In this document: positions 53,099-63,200 of the stretch, in pieces
Layout of the letters: the number at the start of each line of letters is the position of its first letter
How positions within the stretch are numbered: position 1 is the stretch's first letter
From: Synechococcus sp. Tobar12-5m-g
GTDB taxonomy: Bacteria; Cyanobacteriota; Cyanobacteriia; PCC-6307; Cyanobiaceae
Direction of reading: 5' to 3'
Assembly: GCF_024345415.1 (NCBI RefSeq)
Contig: NZ_JAGQBB010000013.1
Span: 1 to 64,000, forward strand
DNA: 64,000 nt
Program-made: the position numbers and the translations under genes
The notes under the pieces: model-generated
What the model saw: the letters and a program-made list of their open reading frames with translations, nothing else
What the model was told of the DNA's origin: nothing
Databases searched by the model: none

Positions 53099-53824
53099 TC
53101 AGGGGACAGGGATGATCGAACAACGATCTAGCCAATCTCCCGATGAATTTAGGATTCCGCCGCCATAGGTGGTGGCACCCATGACGAACCCTCCCCCACT
53201 CGCATTCGCCTTCCAATAATAGAGACGTCGTAGGCAGTCAGCCGACTCCATCGCTCGATTGATGTAGACAGCATTGTTCGTGCCGGCGCCAAACGTAACC
53301 AAGTCTTTTTCGCTTGCAATTCCGGTTGTAGTTACTGCAAGGCAATCTGTGCTGCCTGATACGGTGCAAGAAGGCAGCCTGGTGATGCTTGTTTGGGCGG
53401 AGTTGCCCAGCACATAGGTGGTGGGTTGGCTGCCACCAGAAAAGGTGTTCGAGCCAATGTTGCCCACCATGATATTAGGACCGACACCTGAACTGCCGTT
53501 ACCAGTTCCATTCAAGGGAAGTCTGCCAGCCAAGGTAAGTCGAGTCACCTTGCCACCAAGTGAGATGGATTGATTTGTTGAGACAGTAGCATCTTGGGGA
53601 TGCCAGAACACATGGGTAATGGGTGGTTCACCTGTCGTTTGCAGACAACTTAGATCACCCGGGTCCCTAAACTTGCAGATCATTGCGGTGTTCGGTTGGG
53701 CCGCCAACCCTCGTTCCGGCAGAATGAGCCAAGCGATCGCCATCACGGCAAGCAGAGCGATACCGCGGCGTATCCAGCCTGGCAATAAGGAAGATAGCGG
53801 GGGAGCATTGGAGGGGTTCATCAT
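53099..53824 (-). CDS. Exported protein of the TPS operon
   Basis: 241 residues from ATG 53824. Basic start then a signal segment RRGIALLAVMAIAWLILPER with cleavage after GLAA. The mature protein is Ser/Thr/Gly/Asn-rich with cysteines at MICKFRDPGDLSCL, SCTVSGSTDCLAV and ADCLRRLYY, plus DWLDRCSIIPVP: six to seven cysteines suggest disulfides. The middle, GPNIMVGNIGSNTFSGGS, is beta-helix-like. Not recognised. The stop abuts the next gene, and the start is 68 bases after the CHAT protein stop. Confidence 0.7.
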   Translation of the reverse strand: MMNPSNAPPLSSLLPGWIRRGIALLAVMAIAWLILPERGLAAQPNTAMICKFRDPGDLSCLQTTGEPPITHVFWHPQDATVSTNQSISLGGKVTRLTLAGRLPLNGTGNGSSGVGPNIMVGNIGSNTFSGGSQPTTYVLGNSAQTSITRLPSCTVSGSTDCLAVTTTGIASEKDLVTFGAGTNNAVYINRAMESADCLRRLYYWKANASGGGFVMGATTYGGGILNSSGDWLDRCSIIPVP

Positions 53825-53891
53825 GTGGTTTGGTGCGAGCACATTTTTCTGGGGATAATACCAAGTAATGGCGGATAAATTGTGTTCATTG

Positions 53892-56800
53892 TTACCAAGG
53901 CCTGCCGGTGAGCAATACGCCTGCCCAGTAATACGGATGGGTGAGGCCTTGGGCATACCGCGCCTGATCACTGCGCGAGAGGTCACGGATCAGAACTTGA
54001 CCACCAGGCCCGATAAGATCGGACCCGGACACTCTGATTTTGCCCCGCTGGAAGGCCCGGCGCGTGGCCTGCAGGGCCACGTCCTTGGTCATTCCCCCCC
54101 TCAGGTAACGGTAGAACTGGATGAAAAAGGCCGCGTTGCCGGCGTCGTCCACGGACCAGAGGGTACCGAGTCCTGAATGGCCGCCAAAGGTGAGTGCCGC
54201 TCCAAGCAGGCCAAGCTCACTGCGCTCGTCGCCAAGTGCGGTTCGGCAGGCACTCAGGCTGACCAGATCCAGCCGGTTTGGCGTGCGCTTCCCAGCCTGG
54301 AGGCTGGCGAGATTGAATGCGCCGTTAGTGGTGTGGAGCGTACCAAGACCTGTTTGGCCGGAGCTTAGTTCCGCATGGGTAGCGATATGGATCTGGGAGT
54401 AGTTGGTGGTGTTGATCCGGGTACGAAGATTGGGCCCATTGAACGCATCATCGAGCAGTAGATCGGAGGGCTCGCCGGCGGAGATCTCCCCAAGTTCCTG
54501 TTTAACGAGAGGAAGTGGAACCAGGCCCGAACTGAACTTGCTCGCCCCGGCCAGGAGGATGCGCCGGGGAGTATCTCCTGGATCTGGAGAAGGCGTACTG
54601 AGATCGGTGAGGCCAAGGGAGGGAGTGATGGTGAGGGCAAAACGCTGACCGAAAAAGCTGGTTTCCGTGAGCGGAAGGGCAGCAAAGGGGATCGCCTGAA
54701 GCCTCCGATCCGCTGAAAGCAGAACCGAGGTAATCCGCTCCTTCTCCAACACGGGGAGAACATCCGCGAGCAGGAGTGAGGCGAGCTCACGGCCCTGCGG
54801 CGATTGCCCGGCCTGATCGAGCCATTCCATGCGGCTGAACTGTCGCTGCACGTTGCCAATGAGTTGATGGAGTGCCTCCTGGTTGACGCGGTGCTGCCAG
54901 CCCAGCAACGGACCGTGGGGAGGGATCAACACCACATCGATCAACACCTCGCCCGTTGGCAGGGGCCAGGCGTTGAACCTCAGGATGGCTGGGGAATAGG
55001 GCCTTCCGGGGCCGCCCTCTAATCCTGAGGGGGAAAGCGCCTGATGACGCCGATCGGCCTCGCTCGCCTGCAAGTTCTCCTGCAGCGTGGCCACGCTGGG
55101 TACCACGGTGTCTCGGCCGGATTCGAGGCCGAGAGCCTGGATGGTTGACTTCATGGCAAGGCTTTCTCCCCGCTCGAAGCTTTCCACCCCTTCGGGAACG
55201 CTCAGCAACCGCACCGGGTTTATCGGTGGCAGCGAGGGCCCCTGGGACATGATTGACGACCCCGCAGCAACGAGCCTTTCGCCTTCGCTGATGCTGCCCG
55301 CAGCAACCTCAGGTGTTGAGATGGCCTTAGTGATCCCTTCACCGCCAGGGGGGGGGATCACAACAGCGGTCACGGTCATCGTGGGTCCAGGGGCCAACCA
55401 CCAGTTACGAGGTGGTTCCCAGGGGAACTCCACGGCATTCACTGAGGCCGAAGCGATCGAAGTTGCTGAAGGGATCACGGTAGAGTTACTAATCCCGTCT
55501 GGCGTGCTAGTGATCAATGTGATCTTCTGGTCAGGCTGACCACCTATAAGGGGGTTGTTGGTGACGCCCCCCGGCTCAAGAACGATGGTGTACGCATTGA
55601 CCAGGCCAGTCTCACGGCTCTGGTTCACAAGCCCTTCGGGACCGTCTAGAACGGTATCAACCGCCCTACCACCCTGGATTTGAATGGCTCCTAGATTATT
55701 GCGAAGTTGATCAAAGCTTACCTGGATTTGGTTGCCAACTTCTTCAGGCGAGCCGATACTGATCTGCAGGGAGCCTCCAGGAGTTAGCAGGAGGCCAGAG
55801 CCATCTGAAGTGGCCACTGCCGATCGCAGCTCAATGGAGCCCGTGGCTGCAGGATCCTGCGCTGTTGCTGTGCGTCCAGTCGTGATGGAGCTGTCGATGG
55901 CGATAATCGCCCCAAGGCCTGTGAGAGCCAATTGGCCGGCTGGAGCCAGGGTGCTTTGATCACCGCTGATGTTGAACCTGGTGTTGCTGATGGTTTGCTG
56001 ACCTCGGCTGACTGCTCGAATTGCACCTTGAAAGCCGAACGGATCAGGCTGAAACGGGTATCCAAGATCTGGGGAGATTGGATTGCTGCTGCTCACATCG
56101 AGTGTGGCGTTAGCCAATGCGATGTTCGAGTTGCTGAAAAGGTCGATCCGGCCACCCCGCCCGAAGAAGTAAGTTGCATTTCCAAGAGCCTTGGGGGTGT
56201 TGAACAGGGTTCCACCGGTGCGTGCCGTCAGAGTCGATTCCTGATCGATGGTTAACCCTTCCTGACGGTAAGCCGAGAGATTGAGGATCTGGATACTGCC
56301 GCCGAAGCTTTCAAGCTGACCACCGAGGCTCGGTGAGCTGTCGACACTCAGAACAGAGTGGTCTGTGACTTGAATACCCCCTTGGGAAATCACCCGAATC
56401 TTTCCACCCAGAACAGTAAATCCGGTGCCTGCATCAACTGCATTATCTGTGCCATCGGTTCGATCAGTGAAACGTATTATGGGACCACCTTCCTGGGAAT
56501 CCACGAATGTGCGGTTCTCCAGCGGCCCGGCGGACGTGTGATACGGGGCATTCAACGTCGATCGTTGGATTGTGATGCCTTGCTTCTTTGAGTTGTTGAG
56601 AAGGGTAATTTCTCCTCCTGCAAAGTTACTGATTGTTGCCCACCCTGTTCTTCCTCCGGGGCCGGCCGGAAAATGGTCGCTCTCGGCAATCAGCTTGCTG
56701 TTGAAGAGAACAATTCCTGCAGCGCTGCTCAACCGCAGATCACCTGATCCCGCCCCTCCGCTGGCGCCCAACAGGGAGTCGGACAGTTTGATTCCTCCAT

Positions 56801-58130
56801 TGTTGCCGTTGGACTGGAAGGCAAGGTTCCCCGCCAGATTGTGCGTCGCGTCGGCGCGGGCCACGCTGCGGCGGAAGTCAATCCCACCATCGGCAGCCAG
56901 CACCACATTGCCACTGGTGTCTGTAAGTTGAATCGCGCTGCGCGGCAGAGCTGGATTTGCCTCCAGCAGCGGCGTCAGAATTTGGGATGCGTTGAGAGAC
57001 GATCCACTGACGAGGATGTCGCCCTTGGAGAACAGGCCGATTAGGGGGTCAGGGTCAGGTTGGGTCAGCGTCGCTCCGCTGTCGAAAACAACGGAGGTGA
57101 TGGGAGAGCGGAGGTCTTCCAGCGTGTGAACACCCACATCCAAGCTGCTGTTGACCACCGACAGCGGTTGGTCGGGGTTCCAGCTTTCCAGGTGGATCAA
57201 TCCCTTCGGCGCCAGGAGCGTGCTGTCAATCACCGAAACCTTGCCTGCCCTCAGGAACAATTGCTTGCCTTCAAGGTTGGATTGCTGCAACTGAAGGGCA
57301 TCGATCGCCTGAAGATCGATCGCCCCGCGTTTGCCGGGCTGGCCAGATTTCAACTGGATGTCGTTCAGCTCGATCTGCTGCGCACCAAGTCGCAATCGGT
57401 CAAGTCCAGGTTCGGTGAGCGGCAGGTAACCCGCCGTGAGCAGGCTGTTGCTGCCGGCTTCGCTGCGAATGGCACCGTTGCCTGCCTCGAGAATCAGCGA
57501 CCGGTCCACCGTCAACCTGCCTCCGGCCAACACGATCGACCCGTTTGTTGTCCCCAGCCCAAGGCTGTCCAGGGTTCCCAAGCTCGTTTTGAGCGCCTGC
57601 CAGCTCAGCTCCGGCGGTGCGGTCAGGGCAGCAGCTGCGGCGGCATCGGTGCTGAAGGCATCGAAAACGCCACTCTCACCAATCCTCAGGCCCGTGGAGG
57701 TGGAAAGCAACAGATTCGTGGTGTTCACCACCTTGGCTCCAGGCCCCAGCCAGATGCCGCCGGGCGAGAGCCAGAACAGGTTGGCCGGGGCCGAAAGACT
57801 CAGCGTCTTGTCGAGAAAGGTGCCGAGCCGGTCGCTGACCCCCACGATCACATTGGAGCGTCCCTGGGTATCGATGCCCACCCCGTTGATCCCGCCGCGG
57901 GTGTCAAACTGTTGGAAGCGATGAAACAAGTTGGGGCCTGCCGCAGTGCCGCCGCCGACGGAGCAGAAACCGCTGCTGCAACGGCCGTTCGTGGCGCCAT
58001 TCACCTGGGTTCCCAGACCCCCTCCGACCACGTCGGCCAAGGCCGGAAAGGACACGAGGACCAGGGCGAGGGACCCGAAACGGAACCACCGAACTCCCAG
58101 GATGCCCTTTTGTGTCTTTCTCAGACGCAT
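53892..58130 (-). CDS. Secreted TPS-domain (haemagglutinin-like) protein with C-terminal CHAT protease
   Basis: 1412 residues. Signal MRLRKTQKGILGVRWFRFGS then LALVLVSFPALA; the TPS domain (about 33-290) has NLFHRFQQFDTR, SDRLGTFLDKTLSLSAPANL and FWLSPGGIWLGPGAKVVN, the NP(N/G)GI motif position. A long beta-helix follows to about residue 900 (many IDLQ, GGSLQI and GGxI segments), then a Pro-rich linker and CHAT (about 1090-1412) with His1252 in IHIATHAEL and Cys1295 in SLSACRTALGDERSELG, and a C-terminal strand LTHPYYWAGVLLTG. CHAT domains are caspase-related cysteine proteases (or inactive relatives). Probably exported by the operon FhaC. A CRP box lies 56 bases upstream. Confidence 0.88.
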   Translation of the reverse strand: MRLRKTQKGILGVRWFRFGSLALVLVSFPALADVVGGGLGTQVNGATNGRCSSGFCSVGGGTAAGPNLFHRFQQFDTRGGINGVGIDTQGRSNVIVGVSDRLGTFLDKTLSLSAPANLFWLSPGGIWLGPGAKVVNTTNLLLSTSTGLRIGESGVFDAFSTDAAAAAALTAPPELSWQALKTSLGTLDSLGLGTTNGSIVLAGGRLTVDRSLILEAGNGAIRSEAGSNSLLTAGYLPLTEPGLDRLRLGAQQIELNDIQLKSGQPGKRGAIDLQAIDALQLQQSNLEGKQLFLRAGKVSVIDSTLLAPKGLIHLESWNPDQPLSVVNSSLDVGVHTLEDLRSPITSVVFDSGATLTQPDPDPLIGLFSKGDILVSGSSLNASQILTPLLEANPALPRSAIQLTDTSGNVVLAADGGIDFRRSVARADATHNLAGNLAFQSNGNNGGIKLSDSLLGASGGAGSGDLRLSSAAGIVLFNSKLIAESDHFPAGPGGRTGWATISNFAGGEITLLNNSKKQGITIQRSTLNAPYHTSAGPLENRTFVDSQEGGPIIRFTDRTDGTDNAVDAGTGFTVLGGKIRVISQGGIQVTDHSVLSVDSSPSLGGQLESFGGSIQILNLSAYRQEGLTIDQESTLTARTGGTLFNTPKALGNATYFFGRGGRIDLFSNSNIALANATLDVSSSNPISPDLGYPFQPDPFGFQGAIRAVSRGQQTISNTRFNISGDQSTLAPAGQLALTGLGAIIAIDSSITTGRTATAQDPAATGSIELRSAVATSDGSGLLLTPGGSLQISIGSPEEVGNQIQVSFDQLRNNLGAIQIQGGRAVDTVLDGPEGLVNQSRETGLVNAYTIVLEPGGVTNNPLIGGQPDQKITLITSTPDGISNSTVIPSATSIASASVNAVEFPWEPPRNWWLAPGPTMTVTAVVIPPPGGEGITKAISTPEVAAGSISEGERLVAAGSSIMSQGPSLPPINPVRLLSVPEGVESFERGESLAMKSTIQALGLESGRDTVVPSVATLQENLQASEADRRHQALSPSGLEGGPGRPYSPAILRFNAWPLPTGEVLIDVVLIPPHGPLLGWQHRVNQEALHQLIGNVQRQFSRMEWLDQAGQSPQGRELASLLLADVLPVLEKERITSVLLSADRRLQAIPFAALPLTETSFFGQRFALTITPSLGLTDLSTPSPDPGDTPRRILLAGASKFSSGLVPLPLVKQELGEISAGEPSDLLLDDAFNGPNLRTRINTTNYSQIHIATHAELSSGQTGLGTLHTTNGAFNLASLQAGKRTPNRLDLVSLSACRTALGDERSELGLLGAALTFGGHSGLGTLWSVDDAGNAAFFIQFYRYLRGGMTKDVALQATRRAFQRGKIRVSGSDLIGPGGQVLIRDLSRSDQARYAQGLTHPYYWAGVLLTGRPW

Positions 58131-58186
58131 TATTGGACCCATGAGAACTGTCCAGGCCAATCAAAGCAACTCCCCGCCGGGGTCGT

Positions 58187-58202
58187 TGTGATTAAGATCA
58201 CA
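58187..58202. promoter_or_regulatory. CRP-type operator TGTGA-N6-TCACA
   Basis: TGTGATTAAGATCACA, a perfect CRP consensus, extended by one base pair of symmetry each side (TTGTGA...TCACAA). It lies 56 bases before the start of the TPS/CHAT gene and 138 bases before the crp start, in their shared divergent region. Same motif as the box at 48134. Confidence 0.85.
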
Positions 58203-58339
58203 AAGCCAGCCCCCAGGCCCTCTTAGGCTCCATTGGATCGCCTATCAAGGCAGCATCTGGCGATGCAGCCTCAGGCATCGATCAACCAGCTTTGACACTT
58301 GGGCAGTGACTGTTTCTTGAACCACGTAGGCAGGCCCGG

Positions 58340-59035
58340 ATGGTTACGCAAAGCCCCACCAAAGCATCCGATCTTGCCGAAATCAGCTTGTTCGCCCTGC
58401 TCAGCGAGCAGCAACGGCATCGGCTGTTGGATCAACATCGGGGGGTCACGTTTGCTGCCGACCAGTTGCTGATCCTGGATCATGATGAATCCCAGGGCCT
58501 GATTCTTCTTCGTAATGGCATTGCCAAAGTCCGTCGATTCACCAACGACGGCGAGGAGGCCGTGCTCTCCCTCCTCGGCCCGGGTGAAGTGTGTGGCGAA
58601 ATGGCCGTTCTCAACAACGGCCGCCGTTCAGCCGATGTCGTCAGCCTCACGCAATGTGAAGCCGTCTTCCTGCGGGTCGGTCCCTTTCGCGAACTCCTGA
58701 ACTGTGAACCCAGGCTTGCCCTTGCCTTGGCGAAGCTTGAAGCCAGGCGGCTGCAGGACCTCAACCGTCGTTTCACCTTGCGGGGGGCTGATGCCAGCAC
58801 CCGCCTGCTTGCCACGCTCTGTGACATCGCCGTACGCGCCCACCCGGGCGCCGATACCTTCGCGGCAACTCCGCCCCTGCCGCATCGGGAGCTCGCGGCG
58901 CTCTCCGGGCTGGCTCGGGAGACGACATCACGCACCCTCAGCAAGTTGCGCCAGCGCGGCATCGTTGTGGAGGTGCATGGCGGTGGTCTGAAGATCGTCG
59001 ACCGTGAGTCCTTGCGTCAGCGGGACCTGCTCTAG
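58340..59035 (+). CDS. CRP-family transcriptional regulator
   Basis: 231 residues. Cyclic-nucleotide domain with the phosphate-binding cassette GEMAVLNNGRRSA at 86-98 (Glu87, Arg96 in the CRP positions), a dimerisation helix, and a winged helix whose recognition helix ARETTSRTLSKL matches E. coli CRP SRETVGRILKML at the DNA-contact residues Arg193, Glu194 and Arg198. This predicts TGTGA half-sites, which occur in both flanking divergent promoters of this block. The gene is divergent from the TPS operon containing the cyclase. Confidence 0.92.
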   Translation: MVTQSPTKASDLAEISLFALLSEQQRHRLLDQHRGVTFAADQLLILDHDESQGLILLRNGIAKVRRFTNDGEEAVLSLLGPGEVCGEMAVLNNGRRSADVVSLTQCEAVFLRVGPFRELLNCEPRLALALAKLEARRLQDLNRRFTLRGADASTRLLATLCDIAVRAHPGADTFAATPPLPHRELAALSGLARETTSRTLSKLRQRGIVVEVHGGGLKIVDRESLRQRDLL

Positions 59036-59118
59036 CTCTGATCTCGGTCATGGAGCGATTGGCTCCGTGCTGGCTCCGATAGCCTGACTATTCCCTGTTT
59101 TCACCCAACCCGGACCCG

Positions 59119-60162
59119 ATGCTCAGGCCATCCGCCAGCCTGCTGGTCGCCGCCCTTGGGGGCGGGGCTTTGGTGCTCACGATGGGGCTGGCGCTGCGGC
59201 CCGCGCCGCTCCCGCCCTGGTCTGCTGAGGTCGGAGCCGCCGCCTCAACGCAGACTCCTGTCACGCCCCCCCCTGCCGCGGAAACCACAGCCCCGGCTCG
59301 GGCTTTCCTCCCGGCGGATCCAACCCTGCCCCTGGCCGCCAGTGGCCGCCACTACCCCCTGGTTCCCACCGATCCGGCCAGCCTGGCGAGCCTGTTGGTG
59401 GCCGTCGAGAAAGCCCTGCGCTCCCCCCAGACACCCGCTGCCGATCTGCCCGGCCTCGGCCATCAACAGCAGGTGATCTACCGCGTCCTCTCCCACCAGG
59501 TGGCCCGCTCCCAGCAGGTGCGCCGCTTGCTTCCCGCCGCCTGGCTGAGCATCTACGACCGGCACCTGGTGGCGCGGCGGGCCTTCCTGGCCATGCACCG
59601 CGGTGGCCGCAAACCCACAGCCCTGCCGGCCTGGCGGATCATTCCTCCCCGCCCCGCCGAGGCCCTGATCGCCTCCTACAAAGAGGCCGAAGCCGCCACG
59701 GGCATCCCCTGGGAGGTGCTGGCTGCCGTCAACCTGGTGGAAACGGGCATGGGCCGCATCGATGGCGTGTCGGTGGCCAATGCCCAGGGGCCGATGCAGT
59801 TCCTGCCCACCACCTGGAGCGAGCCGGGCATCGGCAAGGGGGACATCCGTGACCCCCACGACGCCATCCAGGCGGCGGCCCGTTATCTCGTTCGACGGGG
59901 TGGCCTCAAGGACATCCGCAAGGGGCTCTGGGGCTACAACAACAGTGACAACTACGGCATTGCCGTGCTCACCTACGCCTCCCTGATCAAGGAGGATCCC
60001 CGGGCCTATGTGGGGCTCTACAACTGGGAGATCCACTTCGGCACCGCCGCCGGAGACCTCTGGCTGCCCGTGGGCTACGACCAGCCCAGGCGCATTCCCG
60101 TTGCCACGTTCCTGAGGCAGTTTCCCGCCAGCGCTCCGCCGCCCGGTTCCTCGGGCGCCTGA
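59119..60162 (+). CDS. Secreted SLT-type lytic transglycosylase
   Basis: 347 residues. Signal-anchor LLVAALGGGALVLTMGLALR, a Pro-rich linker to about residue 75, an all-helical region, then the transglycosylase domain with EVLAAVNLVETGMGRIDGVS (catalytic Glu in ETGMG), NAQGPMQFLPTTWSE, DPHDAIQAAARYLVRRGG and GLWGYNNSDNYGIAVLTYAS, as in the MltB/SLT superfamily. It cleaves peptidoglycan to anhydromuropeptides in the periplasm. Downstream of crp on the same strand, 83 bases away. Confidence 0.9.
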   Translation: MLRPSASLLVAALGGGALVLTMGLALRPAPLPPWSAEVGAAASTQTPVTPPPAAETTAPARAFLPADPTLPLAASGRHYPLVPTDPASLASLLVAVEKALRSPQTPAADLPGLGHQQQVIYRVLSHQVARSQQVRRLLPAAWLSIYDRHLVARRAFLAMHRGGRKPTALPAWRIIPPRPAEALIASYKEAEAATGIPWEVLAAVNLVETGMGRIDGVSVANAQGPMQFLPTTWSEPGIGKGDIRDPHDAIQAAARYLVRRGGLKDIRKGLWGYNNSDNYGIAVLTYASLIKEDPRAYVGLYNWEIHFGTAAGDLWLPVGYDQPRRIPVATFLRQFPASAPPPGSSGA

Positions 60163-60206
60163 TCCGCCGACTCCGTTTCCACTGGCTCCGTCACCACTGG
60201 CTCGGT

Positions 60207-63200
60207 TCAGTCGTCCAGCGCCACCAGATCCCTGAGCTGGCCGGGATCCAGCCCGCCCAGCCACTCCTCGCCGCTGCCGATGATGTCCTCGGCCAGACGG
60301 GCCTTCTCGCGGATCATGCGATCGATCTTCTCCTCCACCGAGCCGCTGGTGATGAACTTGTGCACCAGCACCCGTTGGGTCTGGCCAATCCGGTAGGCCC
60401 GGTCGGTGGCCTGGTTCTCCACGGCAGGATTCCACCAGCGATCCACATGGAACACGTGGCTGGCGCGGGTGAGGTTGAGGCCCACGCCGCCCGCCTTCAG
60501 GGAAAGCAGAAACAGCTGGGGGCCGCGGGGATCGTCCTGGAAGCGATCCACCATCGCCTGGCGTTCGTTCTTGCTGGTGCTGCCGTAAAGGAACGGCACC
60601 TCCTGATGGAAACGCTGCTGCAGATGGGCCTGAAGCAGATGCCCCCACTCGGCGAACTGGGTGAACAGCAGGGCCCGATCGCCCGCTTCGATCACCTCCT
60701 CGACGATCTCGTCGAGCCGCTGCAACTTGGCCGAGCGGGCGCCGAAGCCCTCGCTGATCTGGCTCTCCTTGAGGGCCAGGGCCGGATGGTTGCAGATCTG
60801 CTTGAGCTTGGTGAGCAGGGCCAGCACCTGGCCGTGCTTCTGGCCCAGGGGAGCGCGGGCGATCGCCTCGAGGCTGGCATCGACGGTGGCGCGGTACAGC
60901 TTGGTCTGCTCCGGCGTCAGCCCCACCCATTCCCGCAGTTCCACCTTTTCGGGCAGGTCGGAGATGATCGATCGGTCGGTCTTGAGCCGGCGCAGGATGA
61001 ACGGGCCCACCCGGGCCTTGAGATCGCGCAGGGAGGCGGTGTCGCCGTAGCGCTCGATCGGCAGGCGGTAGCGCTGGCGGAAGAACTCCTCCTCGCCGAG
61101 CACCTTGGGGTTGAGGAAGTCCATCAGGGCCCAAAGCTCGCTCACCCGGTTCTCCACCGGCGTGCCGGTGAGGGCGATCCGGAACCGTCCTCCCCCCCCG
61201 CCCTGCTTGCCGGAGCGGGCCAGTTCCCGGGCCGCCAACGACTGCTTGGCGGCGGGGTTCTTGATCGCCTGGGCTTCATCGATCACCGTGCCCTGCCAGT
61301 CGAGGGAGGAGAGCACCTCCACATCCCGTTGCAGCAGCCCGTAGCTGGTGAGCACCAGATCCACCCCCTCCAATGCCTTGGCCAGGGCCGCCGCCGTGGA
61401 GGGCCGCCTCGGGCCGTAGTGCTCCAGCACCGTGAGCTCCGGGGTGAATCCCGCCGCCTCCCGCTTCCAGTTGGTGAGCACCGAGGTGGGGGCCACCAGC
61501 AGCACCGGGCGTTTCAGCTCCTGCTCCGCCTTCAGGTGCTGCAGGAAGGCGAGCAGCTGGATCGTCTTGCCCAGGCCCATGTCATCGGCAAGGCAGGCCC
61601 CCTGATCGAAGCGGTGCAGGAAGGCCAGCCAGCCCAGGCCCCGCTCCTGGTAGGGCCGCAGCTGGCCGGCAAAGCCCTCGGGGGCCGGCAGGGGATCGGG
61701 GGCTTTCTGCTGGTGGTATTGCTCCAGCACCGCCTGCAGCCGGGGCCCGGCGGTGAAGCGATGCACCGGCAGCCGCTGCAGGGTTTCCCCCTCGTTGCCG
61801 GTGAGGCGCAGGGCGTCATCGAGGCTGAGGGCGGGATCGAGGGCACAGAACTTTTCGGCGTTGCGCAGATCGCCGGGGCGCAGCTCGATCCAGGCCCCCT
61901 TGTGCTGCACCAGCGGGCTGCGCTTGCCCGCCAGCCGCTCCAGGTCCTTGAGGGTGAGGGTGACGCCGCCGATCATCAGCTCCCAGCGCCACTCCAGGGT
62001 TTCGCCGAGGCTGAAGCCCCGCGACTTCGCCGGCAGCTCGGCCTCGATCGAGAGCCCCAGCCGGCTGGCCAGGCCGCCGCTGAGGCTGGCTGGCAGCACC
62101 ACCCCCACGCCCACATCCCGCAACCGGGCCGCGGCGGTGCGCACCAGTACGAAGGCCTCGGCCGGGGCCAGCTCCATGCGTTGGGGTGTGGCGGCATCCA
62201 GACCCCGCTCAAGAGGCTCGAACACCTGCAGGGCCCGGCCGAGGCCCTCCAGCAGCAACTCGCCGGGCTGGGGAATGGTGACCTCCCCCAGATGGAGATT
62301 GGCTTCACCGGCGGCCCAGACTGCCGCCGCCGGCAAGGTCAGGCTGGGATCCGACTCGGCCTGCAGACAGAAGCGAAGCTCCCAGAGCTCGCCGCCCTCC
62401 GCAGGCGTGTCCAGCTCCATGCAGGCCCGGGCCGGAGCCAACCGCCCGGCCACCGCCTCGCGCCAGTGGTGGGTGGCGGTGCTCAGCCGCTCGATCTCCT
62501 CGCCCGTGAGCCGCAGCTCCCCCTTGCCCGGGCCCAGGGCCTGCTGCCAGGCCGCCAGCAGGGGATCGAGCCCCTCGGGGTGGGGCCTGAAGTCGCTGCG
62601 CAGCTGGGCATCCACCAGGCGGGAGAGAATCTCCACCAGCCGCAGCCGGCCGGATCCGGGCCGCCAGCAGGCCAGGGGCGGGGCGCCATTGGCGGCGGGC
62701 CCTCGCCAGAGGGCGGCCACCGCCACCTGGGGGAGCCGGGTGGCCAGCTCCTCGAGCCGGCGGCGGTCGTCCTCGCGGTTGAGCAGGGGAAGCCAATGGG
62801 CCCTGCCCTCTTCCACCTGGGGTAACCAGCGGCCCCGGGCGATCAGGCTCAGACTCCAGCGCTGCAGGTGGCTCCACCAGCGCAGTTCATCGGCCAGGTC
62901 GGGATGGTTGCCCGACAGTGGCAGCCGCTCAAGCCAGAGGGCGGCGGCGGCGGGATCCAGCCAGAGACCCTCCACCTGCCAGGGCCACCACTCCACCTCC
63001 TTCGGCATCGGTTCGCCGGCCTGCAGCGGCAGACCGCTCCAGCCGTCCGCCTCCTCTTTCTTCCTGCCCCGGGCGCCCTGGCGCCGACTGGGCAGGCTCA
63101 GGCAGGCCGCGGCGGGCCGGAAGGACTCGGTCCACAGATCCCACTCCTCCAGCCAGGCCCCCAGGTCGTCCTGGTCAAGGCTGAGCGGATGGGCCAGGGG

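Noticed and set aside
57060-58226. 388-residue plus-strand open frame
   Set aside because: Antisense to the TPS domain of the CHAT protein; no motifs and it reads through the promoter with the CRP box.
60360-62825. 821-residue plus-strand open frame
   Set aside because: Exact antisense of the SNF2 helicase; rich in His, Gln and Gly with no motifs, an artefact of high third-position G+C.
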